64,000 nt of DNA from Erythrobacter sp. (GCF_024305245.1 NZ_JAMWYX010000001.1:554366-618365), one strand, 5' to 3'; positions 45,150-56,400 are shown, numbered from the stretch's first letter. Made by a program: numbers and translations. The notes: a model not told the origin generated them from the sequence alone.

Positions 45150-47513
45150 TCAACTGTTAACTACGTTCTTCCTTAGGCCCATCATTTTCAAAAGATCGGG
45201 CATTGAGATGGCTCGAGAAAACAGGAAACCCTGAGCCTGATCGCAGCCCATCGCGCGCAACTCGGCAGCAACTGCTTCGGTTTCCACACCCTCGGCCACG
45301 ACAACCTTGCCGAGCGAATGCGCGATCTCGATGGTGGCCCGCACAACAGCGCGGCTCTCCTCCGAACGGGCCATCTGCTGGACGAACTTCTTGTCGATCT
45401 TGAGCTCGGAGCTGGGAAGCTTCTCCAGATATTCCATATTGGATTGCCCGGTGCCGAAATCATCGATCGAAAGGCCGATGCCGCGCTGTTTCAGCGCCGC
45501 GATCTGCGGCGCGATGAGCTGGTCTTCCAGCTTCGCGGTCTCGGTCAGTTCGAGTGTGAGGTTTGCTGCAGGAAAGCCGAGCCGGCCCATGATCGTCATC
45601 ATTTCGAACAACAGGTGCGTGTCGCTCAGGCTCTTGGCCGACATGTTGATCGCCAGCTTGAAGGCCGGATCGATTGCAATCGCCTGCCTGCCCTCCGACA
45701 GTGCCGCCTCCATGACAATCAGGGTGAGCTCGTTGATCCGATCGTTGGCTTCAGCCGCCAGCACCAATTCCTGCGGGTTCACGTATTCTTGTCCGTCGGG
45801 CTTCCAGCGGATCAGCGTTTCTGCGCCCACAATGTGTCCGGTCGCCAGATCGATCTTCGGTTGATAGGCGACCCCGACAGCGCGTTCGCGCAGCCCCCGC
45901 TCCAACACACGGACGATCTCGAGCCGATGATTGCGCGCCTCCAGATATGCGGCATCATTGATAATGAAGCGCGCACCGCGTGAGGCCGCATCGTCTGCCG
46001 CCTGCATGGCCTTCTTGATCCGCTGTCCAACCGGCAGGGCATAGTTCGTATCGATACCCAGAGCAGGCGCGCTGCTGGTCGACTGCCAATCGTAACTGAT
46101 TGCAGTCTTGAGCATCGTCGAAAGCCCGTCCGCGTGGCGTTCCAGGCTGCCTACCTCCATGCGCGGTGCGAACCACACGAGGACATCACGCTCGAACGCG
46201 ACGTCACCTGCGTCGCCCGGCCCTTTAACGTAGGTAATCAGGGTGTTGACGAATTCGCCTAATTCGCGCGCACTCCAGTCTTCGGAGATTTCGGACAGGT
46301 TGGAAATCTTCAGCGCGTAAATATCCCGTTCGGCATTGGTCTTGTCGAGGCTCAAGGCCGAGGTGGTCATCGCATCGACCTCGCTGCTGTAATACTTCTT
46401 GGCTAGCCGATGAAAACCGATCGTTGCGCCGATTAAGGCGAGCATGGCCGACATGATGTCGATGCTCACGAGAAACTCGTCCATCAACAAAGCCAACGGT
46501 GGCAATCCGCACGTCGCAAACCACAGTGGTCGTTTCGACCGCGAACGCGCAACTGCGTGGGAGAGAATGGCGAACCCTGCAATCAGAAGTGCGGGAAACC
46601 ACATCACATCGACCGGTGCGCCGCGCTTGAGCGTATGCGCGCCAAGGATGTGGAAATAACTACCCGGAACTCGCCCAAGGAACGGCATGTGAAAAAAGTC
46701 AGCTGAAGCGATGTAGCTGTTTCCGATCACAACGCTTTTGCCTTCAAGTTCGGAAGCCGGAATCCGTTGCCTAAGGATATCGGCATAGCTGAAAGTAGGC
46801 ACGGTCGTGACATCGAAAGCGAAGTCAGGGCGATAATTGATGCTTCTTCCGCCATAGTCGGCCAATAGGGCCGAGATTGATTGGTAGGCCTTCCCATCAA
46901 CTTCCACCTCAGTCGGAAAAGTGACCGACAAGCGAAATGGGCTACCCAACCCGGTCATGGCCGCAAGCGCGACATGCTCGCGGAACTGCTCCAAGGGCAC
47001 GATCTTCTCGCTCTCGAAGAAGCCCAAGGAATGATACGGCGACACCCCCAACCACACACGGCCCTTATGCCGCGCCAGCGTACGTGCAAAATGGGCATCG
47101 GAGGCGGGGGTTTCGGGATCTGCATGGGCACGGTCGAAAACGATCTTGTCCACGCCGGAGGCGACCAGTCGATCGATCAGTGCGCTGTCGTCAAAGCGCG
47201 AAGGCAATGGTTTGCCGAGCTCGTTCAGCGTGGCGTCGTCGACTGTAACCATGATGATGTCCTGCGGCGCAGGTCTTGAACGCAATTTCGCCCGCACAGC
47301 TCGGAAACCATCCTCTGCCGGCAGCGGCAGATCGATAGCAGCCGAAACAAGGCCAAACAGGATAGCGAAAATGGCGATCTTGATGCGCTTACGCTTGAGT
47401 AGCGCCTCGCCCGAATTTTGATCCGGCTGATCGTGGGCTTCATCGTGCACCACTCCGCCGTCGCCGGAATTGCGACGAAAAATTCCTTTCAATGATGCCA
47501 AAGATGAAATCAT
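45150..47513 (-). CDS. CHASE2-EAL c-di-GMP phosphodiesterase
   Basis: 787 residues: N-terminal TM at about 44-62, periplasmic CHASE2 sensor domain to about 310, a cluster of membrane helices at about 315-390, a degenerate GGDEF-like region (the GGDEF site reads AGDVAFE), and an EAL domain from about 540. EAL appears as ETL in GAETLIRW; Asn of NMS, Glu of LELTET, DDFGTG, Lys of LKIDKK and Glu of AEGVET are all present, so c-di-GMP hydrolysis is expected. It would lower c-di-GMP in response to an outside signal. Confidence 0.92.
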   Translation of the reverse strand: MISSLASLKGIFRRNSGDGGVVHDEAHDQPDQNSGEALLKRKRIKIAIFAILFGLVSAAIDLPLPAEDGFRAVRAKLRSRPAPQDIIMVTVDDATLNELGKPLPSRFDDSALIDRLVASGVDKIVFDRAHADPETPASDAHFARTLARHKGRVWLGVSPYHSLGFFESEKIVPLEQFREHVALAAMTGLGSPFRLSVTFPTEVEVDGKAYQSISALLADYGGRSINYRPDFAFDVTTVPTFSYADILRQRIPASELEGKSVVIGNSYIASADFFHMPFLGRVPGSYFHILGAHTLKRGAPVDVMWFPALLIAGFAILSHAVARSRSKRPLWFATCGLPPLALLMDEFLVSIDIMSAMLALIGATIGFHRLAKKYYSSEVDAMTTSALSLDKTNAERDIYALKISNLSEISEDWSARELGEFVNTLITYVKGPGDAGDVAFERDVLVWFAPRMEVGSLERHADGLSTMLKTAISYDWQSTSSAPALGIDTNYALPVGQRIKKAMQAADDAASRGARFIINDAAYLEARNHRLEIVRVLERGLRERAVGVAYQPKIDLATGHIVGAETLIRWKPDGQEYVNPQELVLAAEANDRINELTLIVMEAALSEGRQAIAIDPAFKLAINMSAKSLSDTHLLFEMMTIMGRLGFPAANLTLELTETAKLEDQLIAPQIAALKQRGIGLSIDDFGTGQSNMEYLEKLPSSELKIDKKFVQQMARSEESRAVVRATIEIAHSLGKVVVAEGVETEAVAAELRAMGCDQAQGFLFSRAISMPDLLKMMGLRKNVVNS

Positions 47514-47639
47514 GGCGCGCCCGGACTATGTGAACCCGGGTTTGGCTCTAGGCAAGAATGGTTAATTCATCGCGAACGATACCGGCGCGCCTAGCGGCCG
47601 GATCTGGATGAAGCGCCGGCAATGCGTAGCGCGGACGCT

Positions 47640-48110
47640 TTAAACGACCTGTCCGGCGAATAGTCCCAGCGCGATGGTCAGGCCGCCCAGACCGATTGAC
47701 AGGTGCGTTCTGAGCCGCATGAAGTCCTTCGACGCATAACCCAGAGCACGATCGATGAGGGGCGAGAGCAAGATCAGCGCGCCGAGGTAAAGCAATGCCG
47801 GTCCGGGCCATTCCCAGCCGAACGTCCACGGCAGGAACAGCGCCACCGCCAGCAGGCTCGGCATGACAGCGACCAGATAGATGCCAGCCGAAGACCTGCC
47901 GGACTGCACTGCCTGCCCCCACCACACGCCCCCAAGGAAACTGAAGATCGCGGCGGCATAGGCGAACCCGCCCGCAAGCGCGGAATATCGCCATTCATGC
48001 CCGGTCGCGACCATGGTAAGGCAGATGATCTGCGGCAGGAGCCCGGCATATCCGAGCAAGCGAGCGGCGGGAGACAGGCTGGTAGCCTGCGGGGTTGGTG
48101 ATCCGTCCAT
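47640..48110 (-). CDS. DUF3429 membrane protein
   Basis: 156 residues with five hydrophobic helices. SFLGGVWWGQAV near the middle and LRTHLSIGLGGLTIALG at the end match DUF3429, a family of unknown function widespread in alpha- and gammaproteobacteria. Start at 48110; an ATG five codons upstream (48125) is an alternative. Divergent from the following SDR gene. Confidence 0.82.
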   Translation of the reverse strand: MDGSPTPQATSLSPAARLLGYAGLLPQIICLTMVATGHEWRYSALAGGFAYAAAIFSFLGGVWWGQAVQSGRSSAGIYLVAVMPSLLAVALFLPWTFGWEWPGPALLYLGALILLSPLIDRALGYASKDFMRLRTHLSIGLGGLTIALGLFAGQVV

Positions 48111-48186
48111 GGGGCGACAAACCATGCCGGGCCTTCGGGTTCCCGCGCGCTTGCTCAGAACCGGCATTTGCGACAGGAATGCCCGC

Positions 48187-48960
48187 ATGAACCTGTTCGA
48201 CCTCACCGGCCGCACGGCCATCATCACCGGGGGCAATGGCGGACTGGGTCTCGCAATGGCGCGCGGGCTGGCCAAGGCGGGCGCCAATGTTGCGATCTGG
48301 GCGCGCAATCCTGACAAGAACGCCGCCGCACGGAGCGAACTGCAGACGTTGGGAGCGGGCGAGATCATCGCGCTCGCCTGTGACGTATCGGAGGAAGACG
48401 AGATTGCCTCGGCAATGGCGAGCACTCTCGCCGAATTCGGGCGCGTCGACGCCTGCTTCGCCAATGCGGGCGTTTCGGGCGCAGGTACTGCTATCGCCGA
48501 CATCACCGCCGACGGGTGGGATCACACGATGGCAATCAACACCCGCGGTGCGGCGCTGGTCTACAAGCACGTGTCGCGCCACATGATCGAGCGGGCAAAG
48601 GCAGGCGAGGCGGGCGGAAAGCTGATCGCCACCTCATCGGACCAGTCGATCATGGGGGTTAACCGTTCGTCCGATTATGCCGCCTCCAAAGCGGCCCTGA
48701 ACGGCCTTACCCGCGCCGCTGCATTTGAACTCGCGCGGCACCAGATCACCGCCAACGCACTGCTTTTCGGCTATTACGAGACCGATATCACCGCGAAGGC
48801 CGATCCGCGTTTCGGTGAATGGATCGCGCGGCGGATCCCGCTACGACGTCCGGGCGATCACGCCGGGCTGGAAGGGTTGGCGGTATTCCTTGCCTCCTCT
48901 CATAGCGATTACATCACCGGGCAATGTCTGCCGGTAGATGGTGGTTTATCCATTTCTTGA
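48187..48960 (+). CDS. Short-chain dehydrogenase/reductase
   Basis: 257 residues of the classical SDR type: NAD(P)-binding TGGNGGLG near 15-22, acidic CDVSEED, NAG in FANAGVSGAG, Ser in ATSSDQSI, and YAASKAALNG with catalytic Tyr and Lys. The C-terminal DYITGQCLPVDGG is the usual FabG-like ending. Substrate unknown. AGGA lies upstream of the ATG at 48187. Confidence 0.92.
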   Translation: MNLFDLTGRTAIITGGNGGLGLAMARGLAKAGANVAIWARNPDKNAAARSELQTLGAGEIIALACDVSEEDEIASAMASTLAEFGRVDACFANAGVSGAGTAIADITADGWDHTMAINTRGAALVYKHVSRHMIERAKAGEAGGKLIATSSDQSIMGVNRSSDYAASKAALNGLTRAAAFELARHQITANALLFGYYETDITAKADPRFGEWIARRIPLRRPGDHAGLEGLAVFLASSHSDYITGQCLPVDGGLSIS

Positions 48961-49054
48961 ACCTATCTCGGTCGAATGACACGGTTTCAGCCGGAACGCA
49001 GTTCGGGCCTATCCGTTTCGCCGCAAAGCCTCTCGTAAATGGAACGATCCCGCC

Positions 49055-50437
49055 TTGGCCGACGACGATATCCCCGACTTCGACAACCTGCCTGAAGACC
49101 GCGCCCGCCAGCGCGCCGTGCCATCCGGTCGGATTGCGCGTTTCGGCACCTTTGGCCGGCTGGTCGGCGGTGTAGCAGGCGGAATGGTGGCCGAGGGCGC
49201 GCGGCGCCTCGCCAGCGGTGAAGGCATATCCACGCGCGACCTCATCCTCACCCCCGGCAATGTCCAGCGCCTGACCGATCGCCTGTCGCACCTGCGCGGC
49301 GCGGCGATGAAGATGGGGCAGATGATCAGTCTGGATGCGGGCGATTTCCTGCCCGACGAATTGTCGCGGATCCTCGCAACCTTGCGCGATCAGGCGAATT
49401 TCATGCCGACCAAGCAACTCGACACGGTGTTGCGCGCTGAATGGGGGCCGGACTTTCGCAAGCAGTTCCGCTGGTTCAACCCGCGCCCGATTGCCGCTGC
49501 CAGCATCGGTCAGGTGCACAAGGCGCTGACCCGCGATGGCGAGGAACTGGCGATCAAGGTGCAGTATCCGGGCGTCGCAAAGAGCATCGACAGCGACGTC
49601 GATAATGTCATCACGCTGCTGAAGGTGGCAGGCTTCGCCCCGCCCGAACTCGAAATGGAAAAGCTGATGGCGGCGGCCAAGCAGCAGCTACACGAGGAAG
49701 CCGATTACCAGCGCGAAGGCGAGCAGATGGCGCTTTACCGGGAGCGGCTGGCGGATACCCCCGGCTTTGTCGTGCCGCGCTTGCACGAAGGGCTGACGCG
49801 CGGATCGATCCTGGCGATGAGCTTCGAAGACGGCGTCAGTATCGAGGAACTCGGCAACGAACCGTCCGAGCGCCGCGACGAAGTCTTTGCCCGGCTGATC
49901 CGGCTGGTGGCGCGCGAATTGTTCGATTTCGGCGTCATGCAGACCGATCCCAACTTCGCCAATTTCCGCTATCGGCGCGAAACCGGCGAGATAGTGCTGC
50001 TCGATTTCGGCGCCTGCCGTCCGGTCGATCCGGCGGTGGCGAACGGGTATCGCAAGATGCTCGATGCCGGGCTGAAAGGCAGCGCGCAGGAAGTGCTTGC
50101 CGCCACCATTGAAGCGGGCTTCATGATGCCGATCGTCGCCGAAAAGCACCCCGAGCGCGTGAACCGGATGATCGATATCGTGATAAACGAGATGCGCGAA
50201 GATGCGCCTTTCGATTTCGGCGACCGGGCGTTCATCCCGTTGCTGCGCGAGGAAGGTTACGCAATCGCGCAGGACAAGGACACATGGGCCTTCCCTCCGA
50301 TCGAAACTTTGTTTGTGCAGCGCAAGGTCTCCGGCACGGCGCTGCTCGGAGCGCGGCTGAAGGCAAAGGTGAATATTCGCCGGATCACAGAAGAGGTGCT
50401 GGCGACCACTTCCCCTCTACCTGCCCGCGCAGCCTGA
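49055..50437 (+). CDS. ABC1/UbiB-family atypical kinase
   Basis: 460 residues with the KxGQ motif (AAMKMGQMISLDAG), the Ala-rich ASIGQVHKA loop, LAIKVQYPG with the nucleotide-contacting Lys, and QTDPNFANF plus VLLDFGAC, the catalytic and metal-binding motifs of the ADCK/UbiB family. Members support ubiquinone synthesis or lipid handling. It is not fused to other domains. The start is TTG at 49055 with GGAACG upstream; no ATG exists before the conserved region. Confidence 0.9.
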   Translation: MADDDIPDFDNLPEDRARQRAVPSGRIARFGTFGRLVGGVAGGMVAEGARRLASGEGISTRDLILTPGNVQRLTDRLSHLRGAAMKMGQMISLDAGDFLPDELSRILATLRDQANFMPTKQLDTVLRAEWGPDFRKQFRWFNPRPIAAASIGQVHKALTRDGEELAIKVQYPGVAKSIDSDVDNVITLLKVAGFAPPELEMEKLMAAAKQQLHEEADYQREGEQMALYRERLADTPGFVVPRLHEGLTRGSILAMSFEDGVSIEELGNEPSERRDEVFARLIRLVARELFDFGVMQTDPNFANFRYRRETGEIVLLDFGACRPVDPAVANGYRKMLDAGLKGSAQEVLAATIEAGFMMPIVAEKHPERVNRMIDIVINEMREDAPFDFGDRAFIPLLREEGYAIAQDKDTWAFPPIETLFVQRKVSGTALLGARLKAKVNIRRITEEVLATTSPLPARAA

Positions 50438-50511
50438 CCCATTTCGGGTCTACGTCGCACTGAATTGTTTTCGCGCTTTTTTCTTGTGGAGGCTCTGCTA
50501 TATGCCCACCC

Positions 50512-51012
50512 ATGCAGGGGGCGGGGCATAACACTTTGTCGATTTTGTTCGTGTGTCTGGGCAATATCTGCCGGTCACCGATGGCGGAGGGGGCGTTTCG
50601 CGCCGCTGCGATGCGCAACGAGCTGAATTGTAGTGCGGATTCGGCTGGCACGGCTTCATACCATATCGGCAGCCCGCCCGATCCGCGCGCGATCGCGGCA
50701 GCTAGCGCGTACGGCGTGGACATCGCTGGCCAGACGGCACGCCAGTTGGAACGCGATGACTTCTTTCGCTACACCCACATCTTCGCGATGGACGAAGCTA
50801 ACCTTGTCGGCATTCGCGCAAAGGCTCCGCGCGACGGGACCGCAAAGATCGCAATGCTTAACGATGCGCTCGAAGAACGCGTCCGCAAGTCCATCGCGGA
50901 TCCCTATTACGGCGACGAGGAACTGTTCGCGAAGGTATGGGAAGAGATTGCTGCCGCCGCCGAAGCGCTCGCTGCCCGCTTTGCAAGCGAGGGGCTTAGC
51001 GCCCGGCTTTAG
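50512..51012 (+). CDS. Low-molecular-weight protein tyrosine phosphatase
   Basis: 166 residues with the P-loop CLGNICRS, in which Cys15 and Arg21 give the CX5R signature, and the acid-base Asp in DPYYGD. Bacterial members act on phosphotyrosine proteins including polysaccharide tyrosine kinases, but no kinase is present here. It is convergent with recG and the two stops overlap by four bases. Confidence 0.93.
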   Translation: MQGAGHNTLSILFVCLGNICRSPMAEGAFRAAAMRNELNCSADSAGTASYHIGSPPDPRAIAAASAYGVDIAGQTARQLERDDFFRYTHIFAMDEANLVGIRAKAPRDGTAKIAMLNDALEERVRKSIADPYYGDEELFAKVWEEIAAAAEALAARFASEGLSARL

Positions 51013-53072
51013 CCGCCGCGCAGCAGTTGCACGCCCCAGTCGCGTTCGAACAGGTACAGCAGCAGCCGCGCCGCTTCGCCCCGTTCGCTGGTGAGGCCGC
51101 CGTCGCGATCGACCAGTAGCCGCGCGTCGGCGTGGGCAACGGGGAGCAAGCGCTGCACCTGATCCAGATTGGCGATCCGGAAAGCCGCCTCGCCCGACTG
51201 CCTTGTGCCCAGCAACTCACCCCCGCCGCGCAGCTCGAGATCTTCCTCGGCGATGCGGAACCCGTCCTGCGTTTCGCGCATCAGCGCCAGCCGCGCGCGG
51301 CCCGTTTCGGTCAGCGCCCCGCCGCGCAGCAACAGGCAGGTGGATTTCTCCGCGCCCCGCCCCACGCGCCCGCGCAACTGGTGCAGCTGCGCAAGGCCGA
51401 AGCGTTCTGCCTGTTCGATCACCATCAACGTGGCCGATGGGACATCCACGCCGACTTCGATCACCGTGGTCGCCACCAGCAACTTCGCCTGCCCGCTGGC
51501 AAAGCGTTCCATGGCTGCGTCCTTGATCTCGGAGCGCAATTGGCCGTGCACCAGCACGACGTCTTCGCCGAAACGCTCCTTCAGCGCCGCATAGCGCATT
51601 TCGGCGGCGGCGATATCGGCGACTTCGTTGTCATGCACCATCGGGCAGACCCAGTATGCCTGCTGTCCGCCTGCCAGGTGCCGGGCGACACCTTCGACCA
51701 CCTCATCCATACGTTCCTGCGGGATCACACGGGTATCGATCGCCTGCCTTCCGGGGGGCAACTCATCGAGGCGGCTCACATCCATCTCGCCATATTGCGC
51801 CAAGGTGAGCGATCGCGGGATCGGGGTCGCCGTCATCGCCAGCGTATGCGGCGCACGCCTGCCCTTCCCTGCCAGCGCCAACCGTTGCGCCACACCGAAC
51901 CGGTGCTGTTCATCTACCACCGCAAGGCCCAGATCCTTGTAGGCGACGGTGTCCTGAAAAATCGAATGGGTGCCGACGAGCAGCTGGATCGATCCATCCA
52001 TCAGCCCCATCAGAATGCTCTCGCGCTCCCGGCCCTTCGCCCGCCCGGTCAGCAGCGCGATCTCCACACCTGTCGGCGCGAGCATTCGGCGCAAGGTTTC
52101 GTAATGCTGCCGCGCAAGGATCTCGGTCGGGGCGAGCAACGCCGCCTGCTTGCCCGCCTCGACCGCGATCAGCATGGCGTTGAGGGCGACCACCGTCTTG
52201 CCCGCGCCGACATCGCCCTGCAGCAGCCGCAGCATCGGCGCGTCCTGCGCCATATCGCCTTCGATCTCGGCGATGGAGCGGGTCTGCGCGCCGGTCAGCG
52301 CGAAGGGCAGTTGCAGCTTTGCCCACAAACGCCCGTCCCCCACCAACGCCTGCCCCTTGCGGCGCCGCCCTTCGGCCTTGACCAGCAGCAGCGCGAGGCT
52401 GTTCGCCAGCAATTCATCATAGGCAAGCCGGTCACGCGCGCGTTCCTCGGTGGTTTCCTGCGCAAGCTGCAAGGCCGCGCTCCATGCAGGCCATCCGCTG
52501 CGTTCCAGCTGGCCCGGTTCGATCCATTCGGGCAGATCGGGCAACCGCGCCAGCGCCTGTTCCACCAGCCCGGCGACGCGCGGCTGGGTCAGCCCTTCAG
52601 CAAGGCGATAGACCGGTTCGGACAACCGCCCCATCTGGCCTGCGCTGTCCACCTCGACATGATCGGGGTGTACGATCTGTAGCATGTCGCCATATCGGTC
52701 GAGCCGCCCGGCGACCCAGCGCCGTTCGCCCACAGGCAGCAGCTTCCTGGCGGAATAGGCCGCCTTGCCGAACCATGTCAGCGCGCAAATATTGCCCACC
52801 GCGTCCTGCGCCAGCACCCGGTGAGGCCCGCGGCTGCCGGATCGCGGCGCGCGGTGTTCCACAGCGGTAAGCGCGATGATGACCTGCTCGCCTTCGGTGC
52901 CTTCATCCAGATCGGCGATCGACCGGCGACTGACAAACCGTTCGGGCAGGTGATAGGCGACATCCTTCACCCGCGTCAGACCCAGCCGTTCGAGCGGCTT
53001 CATCAGCTTCGGCCCGACGCCCTCCAGCGTCTCGACTTCGGCAAACAGCGGATTGAGAGCCTCTGGGCGCAT
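51009..53072 (-). CDS. recG: ATP-dependent DNA helicase RecG
   Basis: A 687-residue helicase that regresses stalled replication forks. N-terminal wedge/OB region (about 60-160, VEHRAPRSGSRGPHRVLAQD), Walker A GDVGAGKT, DEQHRFGV (DExH), TATPIPRS and the C-terminal QLRGRVGRG box are in order. Length agrees with the family (about 690). ATG at 53072, with sdhE divergent on the other side. Confidence 0.96.
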   Translation of the reverse strand: MRPEALNPLFAEVETLEGVGPKLMKPLERLGLTRVKDVAYHLPERFVSRRSIADLDEGTEGEQVIIALTAVEHRAPRSGSRGPHRVLAQDAVGNICALTWFGKAAYSARKLLPVGERRWVAGRLDRYGDMLQIVHPDHVEVDSAGQMGRLSEPVYRLAEGLTQPRVAGLVEQALARLPDLPEWIEPGQLERSGWPAWSAALQLAQETTEERARDRLAYDELLANSLALLLVKAEGRRRKGQALVGDGRLWAKLQLPFALTGAQTRSIAEIEGDMAQDAPMLRLLQGDVGAGKTVVALNAMLIAVEAGKQAALLAPTEILARQHYETLRRMLAPTGVEIALLTGRAKGRERESILMGLMDGSIQLLVGTHSIFQDTVAYKDLGLAVVDEQHRFGVAQRLALAGKGRRAPHTLAMTATPIPRSLTLAQYGEMDVSRLDELPPGRQAIDTRVIPQERMDEVVEGVARHLAGGQQAYWVCPMVHDNEVADIAAAEMRYAALKERFGEDVVLVHGQLRSEIKDAAMERFASGQAKLLVATTVIEVGVDVPSATLMVIEQAERFGLAQLHQLRGRVGRGAEKSTCLLLRGGALTETGRARLALMRETQDGFRIAEEDLELRGGGELLGTRQSGEAAFRIANLDQVQRLLPVAHADARLLVDRDGGLTSERGEAARLLLYLFERDWGVQLLRGG

Positions 53073-53143
53073 GGCGGTTCGCTATCATCCATCGGGTTGC
53101 ATTGCGAGTTGAAGCGGCGAAGACCTGTGGCTAGGTGGACAGC

Positions 53144-53422
53144 ATGACCGACACACCGACTTTCGCCCAGCGTCTCGCCCGCGCCAAATTCCGTTCGTGG
53201 CATCGCGGCACGCGTGAGGCCGATTACATGATCGGCGGTTTCTACGATCGCTATCATGCCGATTGGGGCGATGCCGAGCTGGCATGGTTCGAGGCGCTGC
53301 TGGACGAGGACGATGTCGACGTGATGGCATGGGCACTCGGCTCCGTCCCGCCGCCCGAACATCTCGCCGGGGACCTGCTGGGCGCGATGCAGAAACTCGA
53401 TTACGTCGACATTCCGCGCTGA
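53144..53422 (+). CDS. sdhE: Succinate dehydrogenase flavinylation factor SdhE
   Basis: A 92-residue protein that helps attach FAD to SdhA. The motif HRGTREADYMIGGF (RGxxExD) and the acidic ELAWFEALLDEDDVDVMAWA are diagnostic of the SdhE/DUF339 family. AGGTGG lies seven bases before the ATG at 53144; a GTG three codons earlier is less likely. It precedes mfd. Confidence 0.93.
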   Translation: MTDTPTFAQRLARAKFRSWHRGTREADYMIGGFYDRYHADWGDAELAWFEALLDEDDVDVMAWALGSVPPPEHLAGDLLGAMQKLDYVDIPR

Positions 53423-53483
53423 TCGCGCGCGCCTGCCCGTTCGCGCAACCTTCTGGGGCGCGCGGGGTTTGACTGGATAGACC

Positions 53484-56400
53484 ATGCCCGACCTTAACCG
53501 CATCCTGACGGCCAAGGAGCCGCTGACCCTGTCCTCGCTGCCGCGCGGCAGCCTGCCGCTGGTGCTGGCCGATCTCGCGCGGGCGGCGCATGGCGTCAAA
53601 GGCGGGCAACGCGCCGTGTTCATCGCGCCGGACGAGGCGGCGATGCGCGCGGCGGCCGATGCGGCGAAGTTCTTCGCTCCCGAGATCGAGGTGCTGACCT
53701 TCCCGGCGTGGGATTGCCTGCCCTATGACCGCGCCAGCCCTGCCCTGTCGATCAGTGCGGAACGGCTGGCCGCGCTCCACCGTTTGCAGAACCCGGCGGC
53801 AACCGCGCAATTGCTGGTGACCACCGCCAACGCCGTGCTCCAACGGGTGCTGACCCCGTTCCGGGTGCGCGAAAGCGTGCGCGAGTTTCGGGTGGGCACC
53901 AGCATCGGCCACGCCAGCCTTGCCGCGCTGCTGACCCGGCAGGGCTATAACCGCACCGACACGGTGATCGACCACGGCGAATTCGCGGTGCGCGGGTCGA
54001 TCGTCGATATCTTCCCATCGTCGCTGGATGCCGGTTTGCGGCTGGATTTCTTCGGGGACGAGCTGGAAAGCCTGCGGCTGTTCGATCCCGCCACGCAGCT
54101 CACCATCGAGCGGATCGATTCGCACCTGCTGCTCCCCGCCTCCGAAGCGCTGCTGGACGAAGACAGCATCAAGCGGTTCCGCAGCCGTTACCGCGAGCAG
54201 TTTGGGGCAAACGCCACGCAGGATCCGCTTTACGAAGCCGTTTCGGACGGACGGCGACTGGCAGGGATGGAGCACTGGCTGCCGCTGTTCGAGGAGCGGC
54301 TGGCGACCCTGTTCGATCACATCGCGCCGCATGATCTGGTGGTGATCGATCAGGGCGCGCTGGGTGCGGTGGATGAACGGCTGACCGACATTGCCGATTA
54401 CCATACGCAGCGCGGGCGGATCGCGGGCGAGCGGGCCGGAAGCTACCGCCCCCTCGGCCCCGACGCGCTCTATCTCACCCGCGCGGAGATCGACGCCGCG
54501 CTGGCCTCAGCCCCGGCCCATCGCGCCACCGGCTTCGTGTCGGAAAGCACCACAAATCTGGTCGATTTCGGCTTCCGTTCGGCGCGCGATTTCTCGCCCG
54601 AGCGCGGGCGCGGCGAAAATGTTTACGAAGCCGCCGCCGCGCATCTCAAGGCGGTTGCCAAATCCGGGCGCAAGCCGCTGTTCGCCGCCTATTCCAACGG
54701 CAGCGCGCGGCGTATCGCCTCGATCCTGGAGGAAGCCGGAGCGCCCACGGTACTGGCGGATGGCTGGCAACAGGGGCTCGGCCTTGCGGCAAAATCCAAG
54801 GTCGCGGTGCTGGTGCTGCCGCTCGAGACCGGCTTTGCCAATGATACGCTCGAACTCGTCACCGAAGCCGATGTGTTGGGCGACCGGCTGGTACGCCGCA
54901 AGAAGAAGCGCAAGGATTCCGACGCCTTCCTCGCTGAACTTCAGGCACTTTCGCGCGGCGATCTGGTCGTCCATGTCGAACACGGGATCGGCAAATATCT
55001 CGGGCTCGAACCGATTGCCGTGGGCAAAAGCCAGCATGATTGCGTCGCGCTGGAATATGCGGGCGGGGACAAGCTGTTCATCCCGGTCGAGAATATCGAC
55101 GTTCTCAGCCGCTACGGCTCGTCCGAACAGGCCGTGCCGCTCGATCGGTTGGGCGGCGAGGCATGGCAGCGCCGCCGCGCCAAGCTGAAGGAACGCATTA
55201 CCGCCATCGCCGGCGAATTGATGCAAGTCGCCGCCGAACGCGCGCTGAAGCAGGCCACCATTCTGGCGACCGATCAGGCCAGCCTCAACCAGTTCGTCGA
55301 CCGCTTCCCGTGGTCGGAAACCGACGATCAGGAACGTGCCATCGCCGATGTGCTGGGCGATCTGGAAAGCGGGCGACCGATGGACCGGCTGGTGTGCGGC
55401 GATGTCGGCTTCGGCAAGACGGAAGTTGCCATGCGTGCGGCGTTCGTCGCGGCGATGGCGGGGCAGCAGGTGGCAATCGTCGCCCCCACCACCCTGCTCG
55501 CGCGCCAGCACTACCAGAACTTTGCCGAAAGGTTTACAGGCTTCCCGCTGAAGGTCGGACGGCTATCGCGGCTGGTCGCGGCCAAGGAAACGACTGAGAC
55601 GCGCGAAGGGCTGGAAAACGGCCAGATCGATCTCGTCGTCGGCACGCACGCGATCCTGTCCAAGTCCACCAAGTTCAAGAACCTCGGCCTCGTCATCGTC
55701 GACGAGGAACAGCGGTTTGGCGTCACCCACAAGGAAAAGCTGAAGCAGCTGCGCGCCGATGTGCACGTCCTCACTCTTACTGCGACCCCGATCCCGCGCA
55801 CCTTGCAGATGGCGATGAGCGGCCTGCGCGAGCTTTCCACCATCCAGACCCCGCCGGTCGACCGGCTCGCGGTGCGCACCTACGTGATGGAGTGGGACGA
55901 CATGGTGATGCGCGAGGCCTTGCTGCGCGAACATCACCGCGGCGGGCAGAGCTTCATCGTCGTGCCGCGCATTTCCGACATGGCCAATGTCGAGGAATGG
56001 CTGCGTGAACACGTGCCCGAGATCAAGCCTGTCACCGCCCACGGCCAGATGAGCCCGAACGAGGTCGAGGAGCGGATGGGCGCGTTCTATGATCGCAAGT
56101 ACGACGTGCTGCTATCGACCACCATCGTCGAAAGCGGGCTCGACATTCCCAGCGCCAACACCATCATCATCCACCGCGCCGACCGGTTCGGCCTTGCCCA
56201 GCTTTACCAGCTGCGCGGACGTGTGGGCCGGGCAAAGCTGCGCGCCTACGCCTATCTGACACATGAAAAGGACGTGGCGCTGTCCGAAGTCGCGCAAAAG
56301 CGGCTGAAAGTGCTCGGCGACCTCGACAGCCTTGGTGCAGGCTTCCAGCTCGCCAGCCACGATCTCGACATTCGCGGCGCGGGGAATCTGCTCGGCGACG

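Noticed and set aside
51132..52682. 516-codon plus-strand frame over recG
   Set aside because: Antisense shadow; no start signal or motifs, and recG is complete on the minus strand.
53085..54404. 439-codon minus-strand frame over sdhE and mfd
   Set aside because: Antisense shadow crossing two real genes.
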